From: Dyella_B nitratireducens
Lineage (GTDB): Bacteria; Pseudomonadota; Gammaproteobacteria; Xanthomonadales; Rhodanobacteraceae
Direction of reading: 5' to 3'
NCBI RefSeq assembly: GCF_049532905.1
Contig: NZ_CP064032.1
Location: 1,178,001-1,242,000 of the forward strand
DNA length: 64,000 nt
Shown piece after piece: positions 43,025 through 53,662 of the stretch. The stretch's first letter is position 1. The number at the start of each line of letters is the position of its first letter. Position numbers and translations under genes: made by a program. Below the pieces are notes generated by a model. That model was not told where the DNA came from, made no database searches, and worked only from the letters and a program-made list of their open reading frames with translations.

Positions 43025-43094
43025 GTTGGGGTGCAAACCCCAACATGGCTATGTGCATATACGCCGCTATGTTGGGGTTTGCACCCCAACCTAC
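43021..43094. repeat. Inverted repeat element, subfamily A, copy 4
   Basis: Left arm GTAGGTTGGGGTGCAAACCC from 43021; right arm is the reverse complement, ending CAACCTAC at 43094. The TAG at the left (43022-43024) stops the LysR gene and the symmetric TAG on the minus strand (43093-43091) stops hflD. This is the best-preserved copy. Confidence 0.96.
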
Positions 43095-43723
43095 AGGGTT
43101 GTGCCAGTCAATAAACCACGCGCAAGCATCGTGCATTGCCGCCGATGCAACAGCATCTGCCACTGCCGTCCACCAATCTGCCGCCACAGCACCGCGGAGC
43201 GCACCGCCGCCAGCAAGCTTGCACGCACGCGTTCCACCAGCGCAGGCTGCTGCAGCCATTGCGGATTGCCGGTCACCATCACACGCGGCCTGAGCGTGGA
43301 TAGCGTGCCGGCGTACAACTCGGCGAGGCGGCTGAATACCTGCGGTGAATTCAATCCGAAATGGTCCACCTGCCGCTTGGTGGAGACAATGCCCTGCTGC
43401 AGATCATCGAGCAGATCCTTGTGATGCGCGAGGCTGCGCTCGAGGCGCATGATGGTGACCACCATGCGCGTGATCGCCATGTCGCGGCTGTTTTCGTCCA
43501 GTTGGCCTATCAACGTGCGAAGCCCCAGGCGTATGCCCGAGACATTGCCATACACACCGACCACCGACGGCGCATCAATGCGAAACACGCTGGCCAGGCT
43601 GGCGTCGAGCGCCAGGTCGTCGCAGCGTCCCTCGTTGGCCAGCTGATGTGCCAGGGCGGAGGCCTGGAACAGTCCGGCCAGGGCCAGTACACGTTCCTCG
43701 TTGATGGCGAAAGCTTCAAACAC
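43091..43723 (-). CDS. hflD: HflD homologue
   Basis: About 210 residues from a GTG at 43723 that overlaps the mnmA stop by 8 bp; this gives a length like the 213-residue E. coli protein. Frames from 43774 would add 17 residues. It is an all-helical, peripheral membrane protein with the family lead VLALAGLFQASALAHQLANEG and a NVSGIRLGLRTLIGQL block. In E. coli HflD affects lambda lysogeny by binding CII and normally follows mnmA, as here. Its natural role is unclear. The stop TAG is inside the inverted repeat. Confidence 0.88.
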   Translation of the reverse strand: MFEAFAINEERVLALAGLFQASALAHQLANEGRCDDLALDASLASVFRIDAPSVVGVYGNVSGIRLGLRTLIGQLDENSRDMAITRMVVTIMRLERSLAHHKDLLDDLQQGIVSTKRQVDHFGLNSPQVFSRLAELYAGTLSTLRPRVMVTGNPQWLQQPALVERVRASLLAAVRSAVLWRQIGGRQWQMLLHRRQCTMLARGLLTGTTL

Positions 43724-44843
43724 GCTGCGGTATTCCCTCTGCAGTTTCATGAACAAGTCCGCCATAAGCGGCATCGGTGGCGGCGATCACCGCTCCGCCC
43801 AGGCATTCCTCGTCGGCATAGAACACCACTGACTGGCCAGGCGTGACGGCACGTTGCGGGTCGTCGAACCGCACTTCCAGCCGCTCATTGTGTACTGACA
43901 CCACGCAGGCCTGATCGTGCTGTCGGTAACGGGTCTTGGCCGTGCAACGGAATTCCTGGGCTGGCGGCGCGCCAGCCACCCAGGTAGGTGTTTCGGCGGT
44001 AAGCCGGCGGGACTGAAGCCATTCGTTCTCGCCGCCTTGGGCCACGTAGAGCACATTTCGGGCGACGTCCTTGCCCACCACGTACCAGGGCTCGCCGCCG
44101 GCATTTTGACGGCCACCGATGCCAAGACCATTGCGTTGGCCCAGGGTGTAGTACATCACGCCCTGGTGCTCCCCGATCAGGCGGCCGTCCGGGCTGCGCA
44201 TCTCACCGGGACGGGCAGGGATGTATTGCGTCAGAAACTGACGGAAATCGCGCTCTCCAATAAAGCAGATGCCGGTGGAGTCCTTCTTGGCGTGGGTGGG
44301 CAGGCTTGCGGCGCGCGCCATGTCGCGTACCTGTGATTTTTCAATCTCACCCACCGGAAACAAGGTGGCGGCTAATTGGTCTTGTCCGAGGGCGTGCAGA
44401 AAGTAGGTTTGGTCCTTGCCGGTATCCACCGCGCGCAGCAGGCGGTAACGGCCGTCCAGGCAGTCCACTCGCGCGTAATGGCCGGTCGCAATTTTTTTCG
44501 CACCGAGCGCGCGTGCCTCGTCCAGGAAGGTCTTGAACTTGATTTCGCGGTTGCAAAGCACATCCGGGTTGGGCGTGCGCCCAGCGCGGTATTCGGCCAG
44601 GAAATGCTCAAACACCCCATCCCAGTATTCGGCGGCGAAATTGCGGGCGTGGAAGGGGATGCCCAGCCGGCCACAGACGGCCACAGCGTCCTTGCGATCC
44701 GCGTCAGCGGTGCAGGGACCGTTGCGGTCGTCTTCCTCCCAGTTCTGCATGAACAGGCCTTCCACCGCGTAGCCAGCCTGTTGTAGTAGTAGTGCGGCGA
44801 CCGAGGAATCGACGCCGCCGGAAATGCCAAGCATCACTTTCAT
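43716..44843 (-). CDS. mnmA: tRNA-specific 2-thiouridylase MnmA
   Basis: A 375-residue enzyme that thiolates U34 of tRNA Lys, Glu and Gln. The ATP-binding PP-loop is GISGGVDSSVAALLL at the start. The catalytic cysteines lie in TPNPDVLCNREIKF and in KDSTGICFIGERDFRQFL, and GHYARVD and YYTLGQRNGLGIGG are further conserved blocks. Its start overlaps the end of the upstream NUDIX gene by 4 bp, and its end overlaps hflD, forming a tight three-gene operon. Confidence 0.97.
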   Translation of the reverse strand: MKVMLGISGGVDSSVAALLLQQAGYAVEGLFMQNWEEDDRNGPCTADADRKDAVAVCGRLGIPFHARNFAAEYWDGVFEHFLAEYRAGRTPNPDVLCNREIKFKTFLDEARALGAKKIATGHYARVDCLDGRYRLLRAVDTGKDQTYFLHALGQDQLAATLFPVGEIEKSQVRDMARAASLPTHAKKDSTGICFIGERDFRQFLTQYIPARPGEMRSPDGRLIGEHQGVMYYTLGQRNGLGIGGRQNAGGEPWYVVGKDVARNVLYVAQGGENEWLQSRRLTAETPTWVAGAPPAQEFRCTAKTRYRQHDQACVVSVHNERLEVRFDDPQRAVTPGQSVVFYADEECLGGAVIAATDAAYGGLVHETAEGIPQRV

Positions 44844-45331
44844 GGCACGGCACTGCCTGGCATCAGGCTGGTCACGATCGACAATGGCAGCCGTTGCCCG
44901 GCCAGCCAGTCATCGATGCTCATCAGCACCATGGGGCTGCGCAGGCACTCACCCAGGGCGGCGATCTCCCCGCGCGTCAGCCATAGCGCGCGGCGGACGC
45001 CCGTATCGAGCGGTTGCTGGGGATCATGCGTTAACGGTTTGGCCGCAAAGGTGAAGCGCACGATCACGTCGCCATGCTCCTTGCTGCGCCACTGGTGTAC
45101 GCCGATCAAATGTGTCAACGCCACGGTCCAGCCGGTTTCTTCACGCGTTTCGCGCACAGCGGCCTGCTGCAGGCTCTCGAAATCATCCAGATGTCCCGCT
45201 GGCTGGTTATACGCAATACAGCCGTTGACCTCCTCTTCAACCATGAGATAGCGGTCACGGTCGGTCACAACGCAGGCGACGGTCACATGCGGACGCCATA
45301 CGTCATAGCTGGAGTTGCCGGGTGTTGTCAT
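44840..45331 (-). CDS. NudJ-like NUDIX phosphatase
   Basis: A 163-residue protein starting MTTPGNSSYDVWRPHVTVACVV at ATG 45331 (GTG 45361 would add 10 residues). The NUDIX box is QPAGHLDDFESLQQAAVRETREETGW with the REXXEE core. The N-terminal HVTVACVVTDRDRYLMVEEEVNG and the LIGVHQW segments match NudJ (YmfB), which lies before mnmA (trmU)-hflD in E. coli too and hydrolyses nucleoside triphosphates and HMP-PP. The first gene of the nudJ-mnmA-hflD operon. Confidence 0.9.
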   Translation of the reverse strand: MTTPGNSSYDVWRPHVTVACVVTDRDRYLMVEEEVNGCIAYNQPAGHLDDFESLQQAAVRETREETGWTVALTHLIGVHQWRSKEHGDVIVRFTFAAKPLTHDPQQPLDTGVRRALWLTRGEIAALGECLRSPMVLMSIDDWLAGQRLPLSIVTSLMPGSAVP

Positions 45332-45466
45332 CGTCAGGTCAAAAAACTGGGAAAGGGGCACTGGAAATAGCGTTATTGTGCCATTACCTCAAGCGCACTC
45401 GCGGGGTAGCAAAATAATCCCAAGGCGTATACTTCAATCGAACAGGCCCGAATCCACTTTTCAAGC

Positions 45467-45793
45467 ATGGCGAACGAATCCGAACACGAACACGGCAGTG
45501 GGCATGGGCTCACCGTCGAAGTATCGAAACCCGAGGTGGCGCGCCCGCCTTTGTTTCAGGTATTGCTGCTAAACGATGACTTCACACCGATGGACTTCGT
45601 GGTCGAAGTGCTTCGGATGTTCTTTGGCATGGACCAGGAGAAGGCTGTACAGATCATGTTGCACGTACACACTCGCGGTAAGGGCGTGTGCGGGGTGTTC
45701 ACCCGCGAAGTGGCAGAAACCAAGGTCACGCAGGTGAACGAGTATTCACGTGCCAATCAGCATCCTCTGTTATGCACGATGGAAAAGGTTTGA
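45467..45793 (+). CDS. clpS: ClpS adaptor of the ClpAP protease
   Basis: A 108-residue adaptor. The disordered N-terminus is rich in Glu and His (ESEHEHGSGHG). The folded core has LLNDDFTPMDFVVEVLRMFF, which forms the N-degron pocket, and VHTRGKGVCGVFTREVAETK. It delivers proteins with Leu, Phe, Trp or Tyr N-termini to ClpA. clpA follows 121 bp downstream in the usual pair. Confidence 0.97.
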   Translation: MANESEHEHGSGHGLTVEVSKPEVARPPLFQVLLLNDDFTPMDFVVEVLRMFFGMDQEKAVQIMLHVHTRGKGVCGVFTREVAETKVTQVNEYSRANQHPLLCTMEKV

Positions 45794-45914
45794 GGAACTG
45801 TTCAAATTTTTGTCAAGGCGGTTCGCGCGCTGAGATATTGATCAGGCCCTTTTGGCCCCCATCTTGCATCCATCGCGGTGAAGCCGCCCAACATTAGCAG
45901 TGGAGTAGGTCCGG

Positions 45915-48185
<2,271 letters not shown>

Positions 48186-48210
48186 GCAAGATCGCTCAGG
48201 GCAACAAAAA

Positions 48211-48239
48211 AGCCGCGCCTCTGCAGCGCGGCTTTTTTA
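48211..48239. terminator. Bidirectional terminator between clpA and infA
   Basis: An 8-bp stem AGCCGCGC / GCGCGGCT (48211-48218 and 48226-48233) flanked by an A run on the left and a T run on the right, so it can end transcripts of clpA on the plus strand and infA on the minus strand. Confidence 0.9.
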
Positions 48240-48256
48240 TGGAGACACCGTCATGC

Positions 48257-48475
48257 TTATTTCATGCGGTAGGTAATGCGGCCCTTGGTGAGATCGTAGG
48301 GCGTCATTTCCACCTTGACCTTGTCACCGGTGAGAATGCGGATGTAATGCTTGCGCATGCGGCCGGAGATATGGGCAATCACGACGTGGCCGTTTTCAAG
48401 CTTTACTCGAAACATGGTGTTGGGCAGGGTCTCGATGACCGTACCATCCATTTCAATGACGTCGTCTTTGGCCAT
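48257..48475 (-). CDS. infA: Translation initiation factor IF-1
   Basis: A 72-residue OB-fold protein starting MAKDDVIEMDGTVIETLPN at 48475; the frame is open upstream to 48520 but the extra residues are not part of IF-1. The core FRVKLENGHVVIAHISGRMRKHYIRIL is almost invariant in the family. It binds the ribosomal A site during initiation. clpA-infA convergence is the typical gammaproteobacterial arrangement. Confidence 0.98.
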   Translation of the reverse strand: MAKDDVIEMDGTVIETLPNTMFRVKLENGHVVIAHISGRMRKHYIRILTGDKVKVEMTPYDLTKGRITYRMK

Positions 48476-48575
48476 GCGTTCCGGGAGATGTGCGCGAGCC
48501 ACCATGGCCGCGTAAGCCATCCATTATGCCACGTAACGGGGACGGGTCAAAGAAATCGATCTAGGATCCCGCCGC

Positions 48576-48854
48576 TCAGCTGAAATGCTCGTCCAACTTG
48601 CGCCGAATTTCTTGCTCGATCATGCCTTTGAGCGGCGAGAACAGCATGCCGAGCTCTGCGCTCACGCGAACTTCATCCGCAGCGATAGCGATCTTGCCGC
48701 TGATGCCGGAGCGCTGGAAGGTGAGGGTACTGTCGCTCTGCCACTGCGTCGCCACCTGGAATTTCTCCCGCATGCGTGCGGCTACGTGGTCGATGACGGC
48801 ATGCGCTTCGGTGGATGACAGACGATGCGGGCGGCGGATGTCGATGCTGGGCAT
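48576..48854 (-). CDS. Polyhydroxyalkanoic acid system family protein
   Basis: A 92-residue protein from ATG 48854 (MPSIDIRRPHRLSSTEAHAVI). The N-terminal DIRRPHRLSSTEA and the AELGMLFSPLKGMIEQEIRRKLDEHF end match the PHA-granule region family. In some bacteria this family lies in polyhydroxyalkanoate clusters, but its function is unknown and no PHA gene is nearby. It stands 101 bp from infA on the same strand. Confidence 0.82.
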   Translation of the reverse strand: MPSIDIRRPHRLSSTEAHAVIDHVAARMREKFQVATQWQSDSTLTFQRSGISGKIAIAADEVRVSAELGMLFSPLKGMIEQEIRRKLDEHFS

Positions 48855-48952
48855 GATGGTGCTCAAATGGATCAACTAAGCATGATAAACGCAAATCCTG
48901 TCGATATTTTCTGCGCATCTGCTAGAGTCCCGCCGTCACTTTGCCGGTCATC

Positions 48953-49113
48953 GAGCCTGCTCAATAACGCCGCGTGGCCCGCATTGCGTCTGAGCGGCCA
49001 CCATGCGGCAGCGCGTGGCTTGACCAGACGGCCAGTCTGACGCTGCGTCGCGCACTACTACCTGGCTGCCGCTCAGACGCAATGCAAACTACGCGGAGTT
49101 ATTAAGCAGGCTC
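48953..49113. repeat. 161-bp element with 46-bp imperfect inverted arms, touching the FHA start
   Basis: Left arm 48953-48998 and right arm 49068-49113 are the same length and match at 40 of 46 positions as reverse complements (outer ends GAGCCTGCTCAATAACG and GTTATTAAGCAGGCTC). The 69-bp centre holds a further palindrome (CAGACGGCCAGTCTG near 49026-49040). The right arm ends 2 bp before the FHA start codon, so the ribosome-binding site is inside the stem. It may be a MITE-like insertion or a regulatory hairpin. Confidence 0.85.
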
Positions 49114-49115
49114 TT

Positions 49116-49889
49116 ATGCGCATCGAGTTTCCCAACTCAACCAGGGCTGATTTCAGCTGGAATCAGGCGCTGTTGCGCATCGGCAGCGATTCCGACAATG
49201 ACTTGGTACTGGCTGCCGGCCAAGCCGCTGCCCATCACCTGCGCATCAGTCTGGACAAGCGTGGCTGGGTGCTCGACGTGCTACCCGACGCCACCCGCAT
49301 TTACGTCAATGCGCGGCCCGTACGTGAGCGCGCGATTCTCCGCGCGGGCGATACGTTGAGTGTGGGTGATTGCCGCATGCTGCTTTGTGCGGATGAAGCC
49401 CCCATCGGGCGCACTTCACCCGAGATGCCGGAGCAGGAACGCTGCACGGTTGCCTTGCGTGCCGTCGCCGGGCCGCTTTCCGGCCAGGTACTCCCTTTGG
49501 CTGATCGCCTGGAATTGAGCCCCCAGGGACGTATTCCACTGGATCTGCCGCAAGGCGAATCCGCCACGGTGACAATTTTCTGGCGTGAAGGCCAACTACG
49601 CACGGAAAGCAACCAGCCCATCGATGGGCGTTACCCCATGCGGGTAAACGGCACTCCCGTGCAGCAAACCGAGCTGCTGCCGGGCGACCAGATCGGCATC
49701 GGCATGCATCGCTTTCTGATCGATGCACCGGGCCTGGAGCTCGAGCCGGAAATCGTGCTCTCTCCTGAGCCTGCCGAACCCTTGCCGGAAGACACGGCTG
49801 GCCCACGCGGGGAGGTCTGGTGGCTGATTGCCACCGCCGCAGTACTGGCCTTAGGAATAGCCCTCCTATTGTTGTTGCACGCGCATTGA
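49116..49889 (+). CDS. FHA-domain membrane protein
   Basis: A 257-residue protein with two FHA-like modules. The first (about 18-90) has LLRIGSDSDNDLVL and IYVNARPVRE, the phosphothreonine-binding RxGS pattern. The second (about 105-210) is more divergent (GQVLPLADRLELS, then RVNGTPVQQTELLPGDQIGIG). A single membrane helix at the C-terminus (WWLIATAAVLALGIALLLLL) would anchor it with the FHA part in the cytoplasm. Such proteins bind phosphorylated partners of Ser/Thr kinases or type VI systems; neither is in this window. Confidence 0.8.
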   Translation: MRIEFPNSTRADFSWNQALLRIGSDSDNDLVLAAGQAAAHHLRISLDKRGWVLDVLPDATRIYVNARPVRERAILRAGDTLSVGDCRMLLCADEAPIGRTSPEMPEQERCTVALRAVAGPLSGQVLPLADRLELSPQGRIPLDLPQGESATVTIFWREGQLRTESNQPIDGRYPMRVNGTPVQQTELLPGDQIGIGMHRFLIDAPGLELEPEIVLSPEPAEPLPEDTAGPRGEVWWLIATAAVLALGIALLLLLHAH

Positions 49890-49946
49890 CGTTTGGTTGC
49901 TGCGTCGCGGCATAATGCGGCGATCCCTTAAGACAGGAACCAGTGC

Positions 49947-51032
49947 GTGAGCAGGGTTTGGAATTTCAGCGCAGGTCCGGCGGCGTTGCCTTTGCCGGTG
50001 CTCGAACGCGCGCAGCGCGAGCTGCTGGATTGGAACGCCAGCGGCGCCTCGGTGATGGAGCAATCCCATCGCGGCAAACGCTTCATCGCCATGGCCCATA
50101 AGGTGGACGCGGATCTTCGCGAGTTGATGGGTATCCCTGACAACTACGCCGTGCTGTTCGAGCAGGGTGGGGCGACGCAGCACTTTGCGCAGATACCGAT
50201 GAATCTTGCCCGCGAAGGCGATAGCGCTGACTACATCATCACCGGGCACTGGAGCGAGAAAGCTGCCAATGAAGGCGCGCCATACGTGCACGTCAATGTG
50301 GCGGCCACGAGCAAGGCTGAGAGCTTCCTGCGCATGCCGGCGCGTGAAACGTGGCAGCTCGATCCCAAGGCCGCATACGTGCACATCGCTACCAACGAGA
50401 CCATCCACGGCGTGCAATTCAAACAGGTGCCTGAAGTAGGCGATGTGCCGCTGGTGGCGGACATGTCCTCCGACATTCTTTCGGGTCCTGTCGACGTCAG
50501 CCGCTATGGACTGATTTATGCCGGTGCGCAAAAGAACATCGGCCCTTCCGGCCTTGTGCTGATCATCATTCGCCGCGATCTGCTTGAACGGCCCATTCGC
50601 CCGATGGCGAAGATCTTCCGTTACCTGGAACACGCGGCCAACGACTCGATGCTCAACACGCCCAACACTTGGGGCTGGTACCTGGCCGGCCTGACCTTCG
50701 AATGGTTGAAGGACAACGGCGGCCTTGTTGCGATGGCGGAACGCAATCGCCAGAAGTCCGAATTGCTGTATGCGACCATCGACGGCTCCGGTGGTTACTA
50801 CCGTAATCCCATCGATCCGCCGGTGCGCTCGCGCATGAATGTACCGTTTACCTTGCACGACAGCGCGCTCGACGCCGCTTTCCTGCAGGAGTCGGAAGCA
50901 GCTGGACTGATGGCGCTGAAAGGCCATAAGGCGCTGGGCGGCATGCGTGCATCGCTCTATAACGCCGTGCCGCTGGAAGCTGTACACGCGCTGGTGGATT
51001 TCATGCACGACTTCGCGCACCGGCACGGCTGA
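49947..51032 (+). CDS. serC: Phosphoserine aminotransferase
   Basis: A 361-residue PLP enzyme for serine and pyridoxine synthesis. GTG start at 49947 with ACAGGAA ahead (first residues MSRVWNFSAGPAALP, as in the family). The PLP Lys lies in GLIYAGAQKNIGPSGLV. Other family blocks are VMEQSHRGKRF, LFEQGGATQHFAQ and GGMRASLYNAVP. First gene of the serC-pheA-aroA operon. Confidence 0.97.
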   Translation: MSRVWNFSAGPAALPLPVLERAQRELLDWNASGASVMEQSHRGKRFIAMAHKVDADLRELMGIPDNYAVLFEQGGATQHFAQIPMNLAREGDSADYIITGHWSEKAANEGAPYVHVNVAATSKAESFLRMPARETWQLDPKAAYVHIATNETIHGVQFKQVPEVGDVPLVADMSSDILSGPVDVSRYGLIYAGAQKNIGPSGLVLIIIRRDLLERPIRPMAKIFRYLEHAANDSMLNTPNTWGWYLAGLTFEWLKDNGGLVAMAERNRQKSELLYATIDGSGGYYRNPIDPPVRSRMNVPFTLHDSALDAAFLQESEAAGLMALKGHKALGGMRASLYNAVPLEAVHALVDFMHDFAHRHG

Positions 51033-51071
51033 TACACTGCTAGCCATATTTACGTCTGGACATCCATCGCA

Positions 51072-52160
51072 ATGAATGAACCCAAGCTATCGCTGGTACA
51101 GGTGCGCGATCGCATCGACAGCATTGACCGGCAGATCCAGGAACTGATCTCCGAACGCGCCAACTGGGCACGCGAAGTGGCCAAGGTGAAAGGCGAGGGG
51201 CTTTCGGCGATTGACTATTACCGCCCCGAACGCGAGGCGCACGTGTTGCGCATGGTGGTGGACCGCAACCATGGGCCGCTGTCCGACGCGGAAATGGTGC
51301 GGCTGTTTCGCGAAATCATGTCCTCCTGCCTGGCGCAGGAAGATCCACTCAAAGTAGGTTACCTCGGGCCGGAAGGCACCTTCAGCGAACAGGCCGTGCG
51401 CAAGCATTTCGGTCATGCCGCCTATGGATTGCCGCTGGGCAGCATCGAGGAAGTATTCCAGGAAGTCGCTGCCGGCCACGCGGATTTTGGCGTGGTGCCG
51501 GTGGAGAATTCCGGGCAAGGCATGATCCAGGTGACGCTGGACATGTTCCTGACTTCCGAGGCGCGAATCTGTGGTGAAGTGGAGCTGCGCGTGCATCAAT
51601 GCCTGCTTTCGCAGCGCGACTCACTGGTAGGCATCAAGCGCGTCTACGGTCACGCGCAATCGCTACAGCAGTGCAAAACCTGGCTGCGCGTAAACCTGCC
51701 GAATGCGGAATGCATTCCTGTGCACAGTAATGCAGAAGGCGCGCGCCTGGCACGTCATGCCGATGATGCAGCGGCCATTGCCGGTGCCACCGCGGCGAAA
51801 GTTTATGGTTTGAAGACCGTGGCCCAGGCGATCGAGGATCGTGCCGACAACACCACGCGCTTCCTGGTGATCGGCCGCTCGCTGTTTCCGTCATCGGGCA
51901 ATGACCGTACTTCACTCTTGATTACCGTCAACGACAAACCGGGCGCGCTCTACGAAATCCTGAGTCCGTTCGCCAAACATGGGGTCAGCTTGAACCGCAT
52001 CGAATCGCGCCCGGCGCATACGGGCAAGTGGCAATACGCTTTCTTTATCGACGTTTCCGGCCATATCGATGACGCGTCGTTGCAGGCCGCCTTGAAGGAC
52101 ATGGGTCCGCATGCAGCTCAAGTGCGCGTACTCGGCGCCTACCCGGTGGCCCTGCCATGA
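51072..52160 (+). CDS. pheA: Bifunctional chorismate mutase/prephenate dehydratase
   Basis: A 362-residue enzyme of phenylalanine synthesis. The AroQ chorismate mutase domain spans about 1-90 (RIDSIDRQIQELISERANWA). The prephenate dehydratase domain spans about 95-275 (GYLGPEGTFSEQAV, PVENSGQGMIQVTLD, and NTTRFLVIG with the conserved Thr-Arg-Phe). The ACT domain follows (NDKPGALYEILSPFAKHGVSLNRIESRP) and would bind phenylalanine for feedback inhibition. It overlaps aroA by 4 bp. Confidence 0.97.
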   Translation: MNEPKLSLVQVRDRIDSIDRQIQELISERANWAREVAKVKGEGLSAIDYYRPEREAHVLRMVVDRNHGPLSDAEMVRLFREIMSSCLAQEDPLKVGYLGPEGTFSEQAVRKHFGHAAYGLPLGSIEEVFQEVAAGHADFGVVPVENSGQGMIQVTLDMFLTSEARICGEVELRVHQCLLSQRDSLVGIKRVYGHAQSLQQCKTWLRVNLPNAECIPVHSNAEGARLARHADDAAAIAGATAAKVYGLKTVAQAIEDRADNTTRFLVIGRSLFPSSGNDRTSLLITVNDKPGALYEILSPFAKHGVSLNRIESRPAHTGKWQYAFFIDVSGHIDDASLQAALKDMGPHAAQVRVLGAYPVALP

Positions 52161-53464
52161 GCGGTACGCAGCGTCTGGATTGGGTCAGTCGGCCCGCAAC
52201 GGCTCTGCATGGCGACGTGATTGTGCCGGGCGACAAGTCGGTATCGCATCGTTCGATGATGCTGTCGGCCATCGCCGAAGGCACCTCGCACATCCGCGGC
52301 TTTCTGGAAGGCGAAGACACGCGCGCAACGGCTGCCGTGCTGGCGCAATTGGGTGTGCGGATCGAAGCGCCGTCGTCAGGCGAGCGCATCGTGCATGGCG
52401 TGGGTTTGCACGGTTTGCGCGCATCGGACAAGCCACTCGACTGCGGTAATGCAGGTACCGGCATGCGTCTGCTGGCTGGCTTGCTGGCGGGGCAGGCTTT
52501 CGATTGCACCTTGGTTGGTGACGAATCGCTCTCCAAACGACCGATGCGTCGTGTTACCGAGCCACTGGCGAAGATGGGAGCACTGATTGATACGCAGGAT
52601 GGCTTGCCGCCGCTACAGGTACGTGGTGGACGCAAGCTGCATGGCATTCGCTACGAATTGCCCGTCGCCAGTGCCCAGGTAAAATCCGCATTGTTGCTGG
52701 CTGGCTTGTACGCCGAAGGCAGCACGGAAGTGATCGAGCCTCATCCCACGCGTGATTACACCGAACGCATGCTGCAGGCGTTCGGCTGGCCGATCGAATT
52801 CTCGCCTGGCCATGCCAAGCTCGAAGGCGGTCATCGCTTGCTGGCCACGAATGTCGTCGTGCCGGCGGACTTTTCTTCAGCGGCGTTTTTCCTGGTGGCG
52901 GCCAGCATTCTGCTAGGCTCGGTGCTGCGATTGCCTGCAGTAGGTTTGAATCCACGCCGTACCGGCCTGCTCGAAGCCTTGCGCTTGATGGGCGCGGATA
53001 TTCGCATCGAAAACCAGGGCGAGAGCGGTGGCGAAGCCGTAGGTGATCTGGTCGTGCGTCATGCGCCCTTGCACGGCATTGAATTACCCGAAACATTGGT
53101 GCCGGACATGATCGACGAATTCCCTGCTTTGTTCGTCGCAGCGGCGGTCGCGAAAGGGCGTACCGTGGTGCGCGGCGCGGCAGAGTTGCGTGTAAAAGAG
53201 TCGGACCGCATCGCCACGATGGCGGCCGGCTTGCGTGCATTGGGTGTGCGTATCGAGGAAACACCCGATGGCGCGATCATCGATGGTGGTGTCATCGATG
53301 GTGGCACGGTGGATAGCCATGGCGATCATCGTATTGCGATGAGCTTCGCGGTGGCCGGGTTAGTAGCGAGCGATGCCGTGACCATTCGCGATTGCGCGAA
53401 TGTGGCGACGTCTTTCCCTGGGTTTTTGGGGCTGGCTGGTAGCTGTGGATTTGCGCTGAGCTGA
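52157..53464 (+). CDS. aroA: 3-phosphoshikimate 1-carboxyvinyltransferase (EPSP synthase)
   Basis: A 435-residue enzyme of the shikimate pathway. Substrate-binding motifs are VPGDKSVSHRSMML, DCGNAGTGMRLLAG and KSDRIATM-type VKESDRIATMAAGL. The C-terminal segment GTVDSHGDHRIAMSFAVAG is the other fingerprint. The glyphosate-sensitive class I motif GNAGTGMR has Gly (not Ala) at the usual position. Last gene of the serC-pheA-aroA operon. Confidence 0.97.
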   Translation: MSGTQRLDWVSRPATALHGDVIVPGDKSVSHRSMMLSAIAEGTSHIRGFLEGEDTRATAAVLAQLGVRIEAPSSGERIVHGVGLHGLRASDKPLDCGNAGTGMRLLAGLLAGQAFDCTLVGDESLSKRPMRRVTEPLAKMGALIDTQDGLPPLQVRGGRKLHGIRYELPVASAQVKSALLLAGLYAEGSTEVIEPHPTRDYTERMLQAFGWPIEFSPGHAKLEGGHRLLATNVVVPADFSSAAFFLVAASILLGSVLRLPAVGLNPRRTGLLEALRLMGADIRIENQGESGGEAVGDLVVRHAPLHGIELPETLVPDMIDEFPALFVAAAVAKGRTVVRGAAELRVKESDRIATMAAGLRALGVRIEETPDGAIIDGGVIDGGTVDSHGDHRIAMSFAVAGLVASDAVTIRDCANVATSFPGFLGLAGSCGFALS

Positions 53465-53502
53465 CGTTTTTCTCCCGTAAGGGACAAATCTCGCCGGAAC
53501 CC

Positions 53503-53575
53503 ATAGGTTGGGGTGCAAACCCCAACATCGCCGTGCTCATCATTGCACCATGTTGGGGTTTGCACCCCAACCTAC
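53503..53575. repeat. Inverted repeat element, subfamily A, copy 5
   Basis: Left arm ATAGGTTGGGGTGCAAACCC, with the first base changed from G to A; right arm ends CACCCCAACCTAC at 53575. It lies about 39 bp after the aroA stop and before kdsB on the same strand, so it is the only subfamily A copy not between convergent genes. A CCTCACCTCAACCCCTCTCC string follows near 53610. Confidence 0.95.
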
Positions 53576-53662
53576 GACCGGCATGTTTTATCCTCAGTGC
53601 ACTGATCAAACCCTCACCTCAACCCCTCTCCTCAAAGGAGCAGGGCTTTGCAGCGAACCATC

